Notes: generated by a model from the sequence alone, not told the origin. Counted from the first letter of the stretch, positions 7,536 through 16,271 are shown. The stretch: DNA of 64,000 nucleotides from Flavobacterium crocinum (GCF_003122385.1 NZ_CP029255.1:4092001-4156000), one strand, 5' to 3'. Numbers and translations are program-made.

Positions 7536-8486
7536 TTATTTTTTAATTAAACCTAATTCTACTAAACGTTCATGTAAAAATTCGCCGGCAGAAATATCCT
7601 CATATTTCTTTGGATTTTCTTCATCAATACAGTTTTCTAAACAATCCAAACGCATATCGCTTACCGGATGCATAAAAAACGGGATTGAATAACGTGAAGT
7701 TCCCCATAATTCTCTCGGCGGATTAACCACCTGGTGAATTGTAGATTTCAATTTGTTATTAGTATGTCTGGATAACATATCTCCAACATTAATTACCAAT
7801 TCGTCATCTTCTGCAATGGCATCAATCCATTCACCATCATGATTCTGAACTTGTAATCCTTTACCCTGAGCTCCCATTAAAAGCGTAATCAAATTGATGT
7901 CTCCGTGAGCTGCTGCACGAATTGCATTTTCCGGTTCAGAAGTAATTGGCGGATAATGAATAGGTCTTAAAATAGAGTTTCCTTCTTTTGCATATTCATC
8001 AAAATAAAACTCATCCAGACCTAAATGTAAAGCCAAAGCTCTTAATACATAAACTCCGGTTTTCTCTAGTTTTTGATAAGCCTCTTTACCAACAACATTA
8101 AAACGTGGTAATTCAGTCACTTCTACATTGTCAGGATATTCCGAAGCCCATCTGGAATCTGCATCAACATATTGACCAAAATGCCAGAATTCTTTCAAAT
8201 CTCCTTCTTTGCGTCCTTTAGCATGTTCTTTTCCAAAAGAAACATAACCTCTTTGGCCGCCAATACCAGGGATTTCATATTTATGCTTAGTTTCTATTGG
8301 CAAGGCGAAGAAGTTTCTAATTTCGCCATAAAGTTCGTCTACCAACTGATCATCAAGAAAATGACCTTTTAAGGCTACGAAGCCAATGTTTTCAAATGCA
8401 CTGCCGATTTCATTTACAAATTTTTGTTTACGTTTCGGGTCGTCCGAAAGGAAATCACGTAAGTCTACACTAGGAATGTTTTGCAT
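7536..8486 (-). CDS. 2-oxoglutarate/Fe(II)-dependent oxygenase, isopenicillin N synthase family
   Basis: 316 residues. The N terminus PSVDLRDFLSDD and FENIGFVALKGH match the non-haem dioxygenase N domain. The C domain has the iron triad His194 and Asp196 (AAHGDINLI) with His251 (STIHQVV), and the RxS cosubstrate motif Arg265/Ser267 (SRYSIPFF). All active-site residues are present, so it should be active. The family includes plant gibberellin/ethylene enzymes and bacterial amino-acid hydroxylases; substrate unknown. The leader has an unusual terminator-like hairpin (8511-8533) starting about where transcription should begin. Confidence 0.85.
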   Translation of the reverse strand: MQNIPSVDLRDFLSDDPKRKQKFVNEIGSAFENIGFVALKGHFLDDQLVDELYGEIRNFFALPIETKHKYEIPGIGGQRGYVSFGKEHAKGRKEGDLKEFWHFGQYVDADSRWASEYPDNVEVTELPRFNVVGKEAYQKLEKTGVYVLRALALHLGLDEFYFDEYAKEGNSILRPIHYPPITSEPENAIRAAAHGDINLITLLMGAQGKGLQVQNHDGEWIDAIAEDDELVINVGDMLSRHTNNKLKSTIHQVVNPPRELWGTSRYSIPFFMHPVSDMRLDCLENCIDEENPKKYEDISAGEFLHERLVELGLIKK

Positions 8487-8510
8487 ACTTTACATTTTTT
8501 ATTTAAAAAA

Positions 8511-8533
8511 GAAAGGTGTCATAAGCACCTTTC
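8511..8533 (-). promoter_or_regulatory. Terminator-like hairpin in the oxygenase leader
   Basis: On the minus strand GAAAGGTG, a 7-nt loop and CACCTTTC form a perfect 8-bp stem followed by TTTTTT, the form of an intrinsic terminator, but it lies 25 nt before the start codon of the gene it would end. It is a candidate attenuator or a 5' stabilising stem. Confidence 0.5.
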
Positions 8534-8538
8534 GTTAA

Positions 8539-8546
8539 CAAAGGTA
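8539..8546 (-). promoter_or_regulatory. Putative -7 element of the oxygenase gene
   Basis: TACCTTTG on the minus strand matches TAnnTTTG; no TTG is found at the usual upstream spacing. It predicts transcription starting at or just inside the leader hairpin. Confidence 0.4.
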
Positions 8547-8642
8547 GAGAATATTTTAGAAAATAATCTTAAGCTCAGCCATTAAAAGCGGATTTCTGAC
8601 TAAAAAAATATTTCAGAATCCAATAAAATTGGCGCAAATTGT

Positions 8643-8650
8643 TATATTTG
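8643..8650 (+). promoter_or_regulatory. Putative -7 element of the E1 gene
   Basis: TATATTTG matches TAnnTTTG, 25 bp before the ATG of the fused E1 gene. The only nearby TTG (8629-8631) is too close to be the normal upstream element. Confidence 0.4.
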
Positions 8651-8675
8651 AAACACTAAAAAAATAAATAACCAC

Positions 8676-10652
8676 ATGCTTTTTTACCGACAAAACCTTA
8701 CTGACAAACAATTACTAGACTTATATAAAAAATTATTAAAACCACGATTAATCGAAGAAAAGATGCTTATCTTGATTCGACAAGGCAAAGTTTCTAAATG
8801 GTTTTCAGGAATTGGGCAGGAGGCAATTGCGGTTGGTGTTACTGCTGTTTTAGATTCTTCTGAATATGTGCTTCCAATGCACCGAAATCTTGGGGTGTTT
8901 ACTACAAGAGAAATTCCGCTCCACAGACTTTTTTCGCAGTGGCAGGGAAAAGCAAATGGTTTTACAAAAGGCCGTGACAGAAGTTTTCATTTTGGAACTC
9001 AAGAATACAATATTATCGGAATGATTTCGCATTTAGGTCCGCAGTTAGGAATTGCTGACGGAATTGCATTAGCTGATAAACTTCAAAATAATAAAAAAGT
9101 CACTGCTGTTTTTACCGGAGAAGGCGCAACTAGTGAAGGAGACTTTCATGAAGCTTTAAATATTGCCGCAGTATGGAAACTTCCTGTGATGTTTATTGTC
9201 GAAAATAATGGTTACGGACTTTCGACGCCAACAAATGAGCAATATGCCTGCGAAAATCTTGCAGATAAAGGTTTTGGTTACGGAATAGAAAGCTGGATTA
9301 TTGATGGAAATAATATCCTTGAAGTTTACAACAAACTGTCAAAACTAAAAGAAGAAATGCAGGAGAATCCGCATCCGGTTTTATTAGAATTTAAAACTTT
9401 TAGAATGCGCGGTCATGAAGAGGCGAGTGGCACAAAATATGTTCCACAAGAGTTAATGGACCAATGGGAATTGAGAGATCCTGTTATTAATTACCGAAAT
9501 TATCTTACCGAAATTGGCGTTCTCACAGCTGAATTGGATGGGCAATTTCATGCTGAAATTAAACAGGAAATTGATGAAAACTGGGCAATAGCAAATACCG
9601 AACCTGAAATAGAACCAACTTACAGTGGAGAATTAGATGATATTTATGAAGAGTTTCAATATGAAGAATATAGCCATAATTCTGAATCGGAAAATATTCG
9701 TTTTATAGATGCCATCCGAAATAGTTTGGAGCAGTCTATGTGGCGTCATAAAAATCTTGTCATTATGGGACAGGATATTGCCGAATATGGCGGTGCTTTT
9801 AAAATTACAGATAACTTTGTTGATGCTTTTGGAAAAGACAGAATCCGGAATACTCCAATCTGTGAAAGCGCCGTAGTTTCAACAGGAATGGGATTATCTA
9901 TAAACGGTTATAAAGCAATCGTAGAAATGCAGTTTGCCGATTTTGTTTCTACAGGATTTAATCCGATTGTAAACTTATTAGCAAAATCGCATTACCGCTG
10001 GGGCGAAAAAGCCGACGTAGTAGTTCGTATGCCTTGTGGCGGCGGCACACAGGCAGGACCTTTTCATTCGCAAACCAATGAAGCCTGGTTTACTAAGACC
10101 CCAGGTTTAAAAGTAGTTTATCCCGCATTTCCGTATGACGCAAAAGGACTTTTAAATACAGCCATAAACGATCCAAATCCGGTATTGTTTTTTGAACATA
10201 AGTTATTATACCGAAGTGTCTATCAGGAAGTTCCTAAAGATTATTACACCATTCCTTTTGGTAAAGCTGCTCTGATAAAAGAAGGGAAGTCGGTTACGAT
10301 TATTGCATTTGGAGCTCCGGTTCATTGGGCTTTAGACACTTTATCTAAACATCCGGACATTGATGCGGATCTAATCGATTTAAGAACTTTGCAGCCTTTG
10401 GATACTGAAACTATTTTCGCTTCGGTTAAAAAGACAGGAAAAGCTATAATTTATCAGGAAGACACCCTTTTTGGCGGAATCGCAAGTGATATTTCAGCTT
10501 TAATTATGGAAAATTGTTTTGAGTTTCTTGATGCTCCGGTAAAAAGAGTAGCGAGTTTAGATTCGCCAATTCCGTTTACAAAAGCATTGGAAGATCAGTT
10601 TTTACCAAGAAATCGTTTTGAAGAAACTTTATTAGAGTTACTAAGATACTGA
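8676..10652 (+). CDS. Fused alpha/beta E1 of a branched-chain 2-oxoacid (2-oxoisovalerate-type) dehydrogenase
   Basis: 658 residues. The N-terminal half is the E1 alpha chain, with the thiamine-diphosphate motif GEGATSEGDFHEALN (148 on) ending in the NN of VENNGYG (about 178). The C-terminal half (from about residue 345) is the E1 beta chain, with MGQDIAEYGGAFKITD, TPICESAVVSTGMGLS, an HSQTNEAWF stretch and a final transketolase C domain (AIIYQEDTLFGGIASDI). It decarboxylates 2-oxoacids and loads the acyl group on the E2 lipoyl arm. E2 and E3 genes are not adjacent, which is usual for this fused Bacteroidota form. 2-oxoisovalerate is the most likely substrate; pyruvate or acetoin are alternatives. 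Confidence 0.85.
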   Translation: MLFYRQNLTDKQLLDLYKKLLKPRLIEEKMLILIRQGKVSKWFSGIGQEAIAVGVTAVLDSSEYVLPMHRNLGVFTTREIPLHRLFSQWQGKANGFTKGRDRSFHFGTQEYNIIGMISHLGPQLGIADGIALADKLQNNKKVTAVFTGEGATSEGDFHEALNIAAVWKLPVMFIVENNGYGLSTPTNEQYACENLADKGFGYGIESWIIDGNNILEVYNKLSKLKEEMQENPHPVLLEFKTFRMRGHEEASGTKYVPQELMDQWELRDPVINYRNYLTEIGVLTAELDGQFHAEIKQEIDENWAIANTEPEIEPTYSGELDDIYEEFQYEEYSHNSESENIRFIDAIRNSLEQSMWRHKNLVIMGQDIAEYGGAFKITDNFVDAFGKDRIRNTPICESAVVSTGMGLSINGYKAIVEMQFADFVSTGFNPIVNLLAKSHYRWGEKADVVVRMPCGGGTQAGPFHSQTNEAWFTKTPGLKVVYPAFPYDAKGLLNTAINDPNPVLFFEHKLLYRSVYQEVPKDYYTIPFGKAALIKEGKSVTIIAFGAPVHWALDTLSKHPDIDADLIDLRTLQPLDTETIFASVKKTGKAIIYQEDTLFGGIASDISALIMENCFEFLDAPVKRVASLDSPIPFTKALEDQFLPRNRFEETLLELLRY

Positions 10653-10725
10653 GATACTGAGATACTGAGATACTGGGATTTGGAATAAAAACTTAGAATC
10701 TTAGTATCTCAGAACCTTAGAATCT
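10645..10725. repeat. Tandem GAGATACT repeat and inverted TCTAAGAT-type copy
   Basis: The last codons of the E1 gene run into about four copies of an 8-bp unit (GAGATACT), followed by an inverted relative (TTAGAATCTTAGTATCTCAG) before the stop of the MDR gene. The two halves can fold on each other, so the element may terminate both convergent genes. Confidence 0.65.
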
Positions 10726-11697
10726 TTAAATCAAAACTACCAATCGTTTTCCATCAGCAACTTCCGTATCCCACTTTTCTTCAATATTGATAAGATTTAC
10801 TGTTTCAATATTCACTTTTAGTTTATTCTGCGAGGCTAAAAGAAACATTTCTGGAAGTATTTCTGAAAACAGTAATTTTACTTCATCTCTTGTCCAGCTT
10901 CCTAAACCAGATCCTGAAAGCTGTAAATCAACACTTCTAAGAATTTGTGCAGATAATTGAATATTATCGCCAGACATTGAACCAACAGAAACATATCTGG
11001 TTTTATTTGTGAATTTTCCATTTCCTTTTAAAACCGAAAAAATAAGTTCAGCAGAATGTCCCCATAAATAATCAATTACAATATCAATTGGAGTTTCCTG
11101 ATGAATTTCTTTCAATTGAGAAATAAATGAAGCATCGTCTTGTTTCAAAGAAATAGTTACATCAACGCCTAATTCTTTAAGACTTTCAAAAACCTTCTCA
11201 TTTCTCCCAGTTACGATTATTTTTTTTGCACCATAGTGTTTTGCAATCTGAATCGCCATTTGTCCGGTAAAACCAGTTGCGCCATTTATTAAAACGGTTT
11301 CTCCATGTTTTATTCCTGCTCTAAAACGAAGCGCCATTGCTGATCCTGCCACCGCATTGGGCATTGATGCAGCGATTGCGTCATCAATTTCGTTAGGCAA
11401 AACAACCATTCTGTTTTTCTCAACCAAAGCTTTTTCTGCCATTGTTCCGGAAATACCACGGGCATAAACTCTTGTTCCGTTTTCTAAAACGCCAATTCCG
11501 TCACTGCCAACTATAAATCCGTTTTGATTTTCTTCTTCCGAAGAATAATGATCTCCACTGGCAATTCCTTTGTCCAAATTGGTAATGGCAACGGCTTTTA
11601 CCGAAACTAAAACTTCATTTTCATTTGATGAAATTGGTTCTGCAAATTCTGCATATTTTGGTAATTCTCCTTTTTTGTAAACTACTGCTGCTTTCAT
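10726..11697 (-). CDS. Zinc-independent alcohol dehydrogenase / quinone oxidoreductase-like (MDR) protein
   Basis: 323 residues of the medium-chain dehydrogenase/reductase fold. GroES-like N-terminal domain (VLVSVKAVAITNLDKGIASG, then VGSDGIGVLENGTRV), then the Rossmann NADP-binding motif in VLINGATGFTGQMAIQIAKHYG. Zinc ligands of true alcohol dehydrogenases are absent, so a quinone-oxidoreductase-like enzyme is expected. It lies 97 bp downstream of, and in the same direction as, a Crp-like regulator gene, which may control it; this link is inference. Confidence 0.75.
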   Translation of the reverse strand: MKAAVVYKKGELPKYAEFAEPISSNENEVLVSVKAVAITNLDKGIASGDHYSSEEENQNGFIVGSDGIGVLENGTRVYARGISGTMAEKALVEKNRMVVLPNEIDDAIAASMPNAVAGSAMALRFRAGIKHGETVLINGATGFTGQMAIQIAKHYGAKKIIVTGRNEKVFESLKELGVDVTISLKQDDASFISQLKEIHQETPIDIVIDYLWGHSAELIFSVLKGNGKFTNKTRYVSVGSMSGDNIQLSAQILRSVDLQLSGSGLGSWTRDEVKLLFSEILPEMFLLASQNKLKVNIETVNLINIEEKWDTEVADGKRLVVLI

Positions 11698-11794
11698 AAT
11701 TATTAAATTTTATGAAGCAAAATTACAGAGCCGTTTATGGGCAGACGATAACATTTGTTATCAAATTTTTCTCAAACCATATAAGTTATGTAAG

Positions 11795-12391
11795 CTAATT
11801 TAAGTTTGGCTTGTCAACTATTTTATTTACTAATTTACTTTTTAATCTGCTTAAATGCACAGTTGTTATGCCTAAATAAGAAGCGATATAATGTTGCGGA
11901 ACACGCAATATAATTTGAGGTCTTTCTTTAATTAAATTAGCATAACGCTCTACAGGGGAATCTTTTATAAACGAAACAAAATATTTCATATAATCAAAAG
12001 TACGCTCAAAAAGCTTATTTATTAGACTATCCCTCAATTCTGGAATTTCTTTGATTTCTTCTAAAATTTTATCCAGATCATTTTTATGAATCCACCACAA
12101 AACTGAAGACTCAATAGTTTCTATATTTGTCGGACTCGGGAGTTTCTTCATAAAACTTTCGATAGAAGCAACGCTCTCATTTTCAAAAAAGAATTGTGTG
12201 GTAAGATCTTTTCCGTTATTGTTAAACCAAACTCTAATACAGCCTTTTTCTATAATGTAGAGTTTTTTTGAAACTTCGTTTTCTTCTAAAAGGGTCGTTT
12301 TCGCAGGAACTTCAAGACGATTGAAATAACCGATGTATTCGTTCCATTTTTCATCAGTTGAAGGAAATTTGCTTCGGAATTGGTTGAACAT
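11795..12391 (-). CDS. Crp/Fnr family transcriptional regulator
   Basis: 198 residues. N-terminal cyclic-nucleotide-binding-like beta roll (VPAKTTLLEENEVSKKLYIIEKGCIRVWF) with no conserved PRSA-type cAMP pocket, a dimerisation helix, and a C-terminal winged helix (RVPQHYIASYLGITTVHLSRLKSKL) where the recognition helix is clear. Such short Crp-like regulators in Bacteroidota usually respond to unknown effectors. Likely target is the following MDR gene or its own promoter. Confidence 0.8.
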   Translation of the reverse strand: MFNQFRSKFPSTDEKWNEYIGYFNRLEVPAKTTLLEENEVSKKLYIIEKGCIRVWFNNNGKDLTTQFFFENESVASIESFMKKLPSPTNIETIESSVLWWIHKNDLDKILEEIKEIPELRDSLINKLFERTFDYMKYFVSFIKDSPVERYANLIKERPQIILRVPQHYIASYLGITTVHLSRLKSKLVNKIVDKPNLN

Positions 12392-12418
12392 TGATCTATT
12401 CTAAAGTTTTACATTATT

Positions 12419-12886
12419 TTAATCATAACTATATCCTGCTTCAATTGCTAAAATATGAAAGATTACTGGGTTTAAAAATTCTAGATTTTCATCATTTATA
12501 CTTAAAAATATCTTTGGATTTGAAACCCAATTTTTCTGTTTTAACTGAGAAACTCTATTTTCTTTAAAATAGTAGGAATAATTTCCATTAATAGCGATAA
12601 AATAATCTTGTTTTGTATATAATCTTTTGTTACTATCAAAAATTATTCTCGTATCTGTTATTTCTACTATATCCTCTTTAACTAGTTCATTTTGAAATAA
12701 AATCTTATAATAAGATTTTATAAGAGTCATTTTGTGTTTCACCTCTAAAAGCAAAACATCATCGTGATTGTAAATTTCTGTAATCCTGTTTGCCCAGTTG
12801 GATTTTACCTTAGAATAGAATAAAAGTTCATTATTTTTATAAACGTATAAACTTCGTTTTTTATCTTGAAGAATTTCTATTTCCAT
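12419..12886 (-). CDS. Hypothetical protein, possible tubby/LURP-one-like fold
   Basis: 155 residues, no signal peptide or membrane segment. The sequence reads as consecutive beta strands: SLYVYKNNELLFYSKVKS, DDVLLLEVKHKM, SYYKILFQNE, RIIFDSNKRLY, YFIAINGNYSYYF, ending in a hydrophobic helix NPVIFHILAIEAGYS. A strand barrel around a terminal helix is the layout of tubby-C-terminal/LURP-one proteins, but the match is by look only. Next to another unknown gene (6-bp gap upstream) and in the same direction, so the two are probably co-transcribed. Confidence 0.6.
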   Translation of the reverse strand: MEIEILQDKKRSLYVYKNNELLFYSKVKSNWANRITEIYNHDDVLLLEVKHKMTLIKSYYKILFQNELVKEDIVEITDTRIIFDSNKRLYTKQDYFIAINGNYSYYFKENRVSQLKQKNWVSNPKIFLSINDENLEFLNPVIFHILAIEAGYSYD

Positions 12887-12891
12887 TAAAA

Positions 12892-13299
12892 TTACTTAGA
12901 ATCCGATTCCACTTCAAACAGCTGCACCTGATTCTTCAATCGGTCAATAAGTAAATTCATCATTCGTTTATTTAAGTCAGAGGAATTCTGAATATATGTA
13001 TTGTATTCATCTACTGTAAAAAGCGCCATTACAATTCCTTTTAAAGAATTTCTAAATTTGATATCTTTTTGAATGGAGTTTTCTATTGTTTGCAGTTTCT
13101 TTTCAACGGAGTAAGAATAAAAATCGGGTTTGTTTTTATTTACGTAATTAATGAAAACAGCTATAAATAAATCATTCTGCAATTTTAAAATAGGCCTGAT
13201 CGTCTGATTTTGAAAGATCTCATCTGGAGAAGATTGAGCACTTACGGTTCCTAAAGTTTCGCCTCTGAATTCTTTTAAAAAAGTGTCTCTATCTTCCAT
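12892..13299 (-). CDS. Conserved hypothetical protein, mostly helical
   Basis: 135 residues, soluble, helical throughout (FKGE-type start DRDTFLKEFRGETLGTVSA, then LKLQNDLFIAVFINYVNKNK, VEKKLQTIENSIQKDIKFRNSLKGIVMALFT, NKRMMNLLIDRLKNQVQLFE). I do not recognise a functional family; proteins of this kind are common in Flavobacteriaceae and are sometimes labelled glyoxalase, but nothing of the VOC fold is visible here. First gene of a pair with the strand-rich unknown protein. Confidence 0.65.
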   Translation of the reverse strand: MEDRDTFLKEFRGETLGTVSAQSSPDEIFQNQTIRPILKLQNDLFIAVFINYVNKNKPDFYSYSVEKKLQTIENSIQKDIKFRNSLKGIVMALFTVDEYNTYIQNSSDLNKRMMNLLIDRLKNQVQLFEVESDSK

Positions 13300-13355
13300 G
13301 GGGTTTTGTTTTTAGTTTTCTTTAAAGTTAAAGAAATAATCCCACGGTAAAAACC

Positions 13356-13363
13356 TATTTTTG
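13356..13363 (+). promoter_or_regulatory. Putative -7 element of the small lipoprotein gene
   Basis: TATTTTTG matches TAnnTTTG, 20 bp before the ATG; no properly spaced TTG is present. Confidence 0.4.
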
Positions 13364-13383
13364 TTTTTTTATAAAAATAAAAT

Positions 13384-13800
13384 ATGCGCTTATTTCTATT
13401 TATCTGTCTTTTAATAGTTTCTTGTAATTCAAAAGAAAATAAAGAAAAATACAATCATAAATTCTATCAGGCTGTAAACAATAAAGATACAGCCGTTTTA
13501 GATATTAAAATTAACAACAAACGTTTTTACGGACGCTACGAAATATCTCGTTACGGATATGGAAAAGATTCCGGAGATGTTAGAGGCGATTTGCGAGGCG
13601 ATACACTTCGTGGTGATTATCATTATATTTCTTTCGGCGGTAACTGGAAAAGAGTTCCTATTGCACTTTTAAAAAAAGACAATAAATTATTTTTAGGAAA
13701 CGGAGTTATCGGAACGTATTTTAATCTTCCTTGCTTTGTTCCAGATGTTCCTATTGAATATAATAATTCGGAATTTGTTTTTAAAGAAGTGACTAAATAA
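13384..13800 (+). CDS. Small lipoprotein of unknown function
   Basis: 138 residues. Very short signal peptide ending in lipobox LIVSC (Cys14). The mature part is beta-rich and basic (VLDIKINNKRFYGRYEISRYGYGK, then repeated RGD-containing turns GDVRGDLRGDTLRGDYHY, which look like a strand-turn repeat). No family recognised. Single gene facing the YbdG-like channel gene across a palindromic repeat. Confidence 0.65.
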   Translation: MRLFLFICLLIVSCNSKENKEKYNHKFYQAVNNKDTAVLDIKINNKRFYGRYEISRYGYGKDSGDVRGDLRGDTLRGDYHYISFGGNWKRVPIALLKKDNKLFLGNGVIGTYFNLPCFVPDVPIEYNNSEFVFKEVTK

Positions 13801-13815
13801 TCTCAAATTCAAAAA

Positions 13816-13937
13816 TTTAACCGCAAAGAACGCAAAGATTTACGCAAGGTTCGCAAAGTTTTTCACACAAAGCTTTGCGAACTTTGCGTTTTTATAAAAC
13901 CTTGTATAGTAAAAACCTTGCGTTCTTTGCGGTTAAA
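13816..13937. repeat. 122-bp palindromic intergenic repeat, copy 1
   Basis: Outer arms 13816-13837 (TTTAACCGCAAAGAACGCAA and on) and 13916-13937 pair with two mismatches; an inner dyad GTTCGCAAAG (13849-13858) pairs with CTTTGCGAAC (13873-13882). The words CGCAAAG and CTTTGCG recur. It lies between the stops of two convergent genes and likely terminates both. A second copy is at 48048-48172. Confidence 0.8.
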
Positions 13938-13944
13938 TAAAAAA

Positions 13945-15201
13945 CTAATCAAATTTCCCAATCTTAGAAGGAAGCTCAAATATTTCAAGATCAAAATATT
14001 TTACAGAAGCCATTACGTGATCGAAGATATCGGCCATGATGTATTCGTAATTTGCCCAGCGTTTATCACTTGAGAAAACATAAATTTCCAACGGAACTCC
14101 ATGTGCTGTTGATTGTAATTGACGACACATAATATGCATGTCTTTGTTTAAACCAGGATGATTGACCAGATATTGAATGATATATTTTCGAAACAACCCT
14201 AAATTGGTCATATTTCGGCCATTTAGCGAAAGCGTTTTATCAACACCTCTTAAATCGTTATATCTGTCGATTTCGGCTTGTCTGCTGTCGATGTAAGACG
14301 TTATCAATTGTACTTTACGTAATTGCTGTAAATCTTCATCATTCAAAAAACGAATTGTACTGCTTTTGATCAAAACATGTCTTTTGATGCGTCTTCCTTC
14401 AGATTTCTGCATCCCGCGCCAGTTTTGGAAAGAATCGGAACTTAAAGCATAAGTCGGAATTGTGGTAATGGTATTATCAAAATTTCGAACTTTTACCGTT
14501 GTCAAATTAATTTCGATAACATCTCCATCGGCACCAAATTTATCCATTGTAATCCAGTCGCCAATTCGAACCATATCGTTTATGGCAACCTGAACACTCG
14601 AAACAAATCCCAAAATTGTATCTCTGAAAATCAAGATAATAATTGCAGAAAGCGTTCCAAGAATAGTTAGTAATTCGCCTTTTTTGATTCCAAATAAAGT
14701 CGAAATAATCATGGCAACTCCAAAAATCCAGAGTACGATCATAATAACCTGAACGAAACTATCGATTGGTTTGTCGCTGTATTCCGGTTTTTGTTTTAAA
14801 TAATCTCTTAAGGAATTAAAAACGGTTCGTACAATCCATAATCCAAGCAAAACAATATAAATCCCAACTATTTTTCCAAAGATTAATTCCCAGTATTCGT
14901 ATTTATCTAAAATTACTGGAACTGCTTTATAGATAAAGAAAAACGGAATTAAATAAGCGGTATATCTGGTAGTTTTGTTCTGAATTAAATAATCGTCAAA
15001 CTTTGTTTTGGTACGTTGCGCAAAAATTGCAGTAAGCGTAACGAGAATAAATTTGGCTGCGTAATAAATAACGTAAGCCATTGCTATTAAAATAGCAATG
15101 TTAATAATAAGACTGGTATAAGACGCAACATTGCGACTCATTCCCCAGTCTCTGAAAACAGGGTATAAAAAATTAAATATTTTATCCAAAAGCTTATGCA
15201 T
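13945..15201 (-). CDS. ybdG: MscS-family mechanosensitive channel, YbdG-like
   Basis: 418 residues with about five hydrophobic segments in the first 190 residues and a pore-lining helix region (LLTILGTLSAIIILIFRDTILGFVSS). The beta domain that follows (MVRIGDWITMDKFGADGDVIEI, KVRNFDNTITTIPTYALSSD, FQNWRGMQKSEGRRIKRHVLI) closely resembles Escherichia coli YbdG (MscM), and the length fits (about 415). It opens under membrane tension to release solutes on hypo-osmotic shock. Its start overlaps the DUF3817 gene by 8 bp, so the two form an operon. Confidence 0.85.
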   Translation of the reverse strand: MHKLLDKIFNFLYPVFRDWGMSRNVASYTSLIINIAILIAMAYVIYYAAKFILVTLTAIFAQRTKTKFDDYLIQNKTTRYTAYLIPFFFIYKAVPVILDKYEYWELIFGKIVGIYIVLLGLWIVRTVFNSLRDYLKQKPEYSDKPIDSFVQVIMIVLWIFGVAMIISTLFGIKKGELLTILGTLSAIIILIFRDTILGFVSSVQVAINDMVRIGDWITMDKFGADGDVIEINLTTVKVRNFDNTITTIPTYALSSDSFQNWRGMQKSEGRRIKRHVLIKSSTIRFLNDEDLQQLRKVQLITSYIDSRQAEIDRYNDLRGVDKTLSLNGRNMTNLGLFRKYIIQYLVNHPGLNKDMHIMCRQLQSTAHGVPLEIYVFSSDKRWANYEYIMADIFDHVMASVKYFDLEIFELPSKIGKFD

Positions 15202-15487
15202 TTGCTTTAGTTTCTAAATATTTTTTCTCGATATAAAAAGTTCCAAACGGAATAAGAGAAGCAACCAGAATAATGGCGAAAGTTTTTAAATCCCAGTTCA
15301 TTGATTTTTTCAATAAAAAAGCAAGAACAATATATCCGATAAATAGAATTCCGTGAGTCATTCCAAGCGGACGTAATAATGTATGATAAAGTTCAGGATT
15401 GTTGTTTTTGATTAGCAACATATTAGCAAACAGAACTAAATAAGAGATTCCCTCTAAGATGGCAGTAACTTTGAAAATCTTGAGCAT
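15194..15487 (-). CDS. DUF3817 family small membrane protein
   Basis: 97 residues, three membrane segments. The start FKVTAILEGISYLVLFANML, the polar RPLGMTHGILFIGYIVLAF in the middle and the ending LVASLIPFGTFYIEKKYL are the DUF3817 pattern (conserved E-G-S, G-x-x-H-G and P-F-G-T-F motifs). Function unknown; often fused or next to transporters. It overlaps the YbdG-like channel gene by 8 bp. Confidence 0.8.
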   Translation of the reverse strand: MLKIFKVTAILEGISYLVLFANMLLIKNNNPELYHTLLRPLGMTHGILFIGYIVLAFLLKKSMNWDLKTFAIILVASLIPFGTFYIEKKYLETKANA

Positions 15488-15589
15488 GTATATATTTTTT
15501 TAAGTTTTATGCCAGCAAAATTAAGGATTCTGGATTGATTTTGGAATTTAAAAAATCAAAATTAAATCTGTTCAATACGCTACAAATTG

Positions 15590-15616
15590 GAATTTGGAAT
15601 TTAAAAAATTGAAAAT
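15590..15616. repeat. GGAATTTGGAATTT-type dispersed repeat
   Basis: TTGGAATTTGGAATTTAAAA lies just before the DUF6155 gene; close variants occur at 7053, 7500, 20650, 22203, 48010 and 48197. Confidence 0.5.
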
Positions 15617-15628
15617 TATCTTTACTCT

Positions 15629-16162
15629 ATGAGTAAAAGAGATTTAAAAAAATATTTAGGAGAATTAACCAAAGAACAATTGGAAGAACAACTTATTGAA
15701 CTTTATGAGAAATTTGCTCCCGTAAAAACCTATTATGACTTTGTTTTTAATCCAAAAGAAGACAAATTACTACAGGAAGCAAAGGTTAAAATCTCCCACG
15801 AATATTTCCCTATTAAAAAACCGGGAGCAAGATGGCGTCCAAAAGCCAAAATGCGAAGATCTGTTGCTCAGAAATTAATCAAACATTTTATGACGCTTGG
15901 TGTAGATTCTTTCGTTTTGGCAGATATTATGCTTTACAATATTGAAATCGCACAAACGTATTCTTCTCAAAACTATATCAAACAAGAATTATTTTACAAA
16001 AGCATGTTAAATTCTTTTGAGCAGGCGATCAATTTTATTGTCTCAAATGGAATTTTTAACGATTTTAAATTGCGAATTAATGCCATTTTGGAAGAAATTG
16101 TAACTCAAAAATGGAAAAACAAGTACGATTTTGAGGCCATTTTGGAGAAAATCGACTACTAA
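15629..16162 (+). CDS. DUF6155 family protein
   Basis: 177 residues, soluble, helical. KRDLKKYLGELTKEQLEEQL, IELYEKFAPVKTYYDFVF, then PGARWRPKAKMRRSVAQKLIKHF with a basic patch, match the DUF6155 proteins found in Bacteroidota. Function unknown; the basic segment could bind nucleic acid. It stands alone before a helicase gene. Confidence 0.7.
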   Translation: MSKRDLKKYLGELTKEQLEEQLIELYEKFAPVKTYYDFVFNPKEDKLLQEAKVKISHEYFPIKKPGARWRPKAKMRRSVAQKLIKHFMTLGVDSFVLADIMLYNIEIAQTYSSQNYIKQELFYKSMLNSFEQAINFIVSNGIFNDFKLRINAILEEIVTQKWKNKYDFEAILEKIDY

Positions 16163-16243
16163 AAGCCCTTCTCATAAAAAATCTTAGTTTAAAAAAAACA
16201 TTTATTTTAAGTTAAAAAAAGATGAATAACTGTTTTTTAGATG

Positions 16244-16251
16244 TATTTTTG
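16244..16251 (+). promoter_or_regulatory. Putative -7 element of the SF2 helicase gene
   Basis: TATTTTTG matches TAnnTTTG, 20 bp before the ATG at 16272; no TTG at the usual distance. Confidence 0.4.
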
Positions 16252-16271
16252 CAAAAATCCAAAAATAAACA

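Noticed and set aside
10645..10680. Tandem 8-bp repeats as a CRISPR array
   Set aside because: No spacers, unit far too short, no cas genes in the window.
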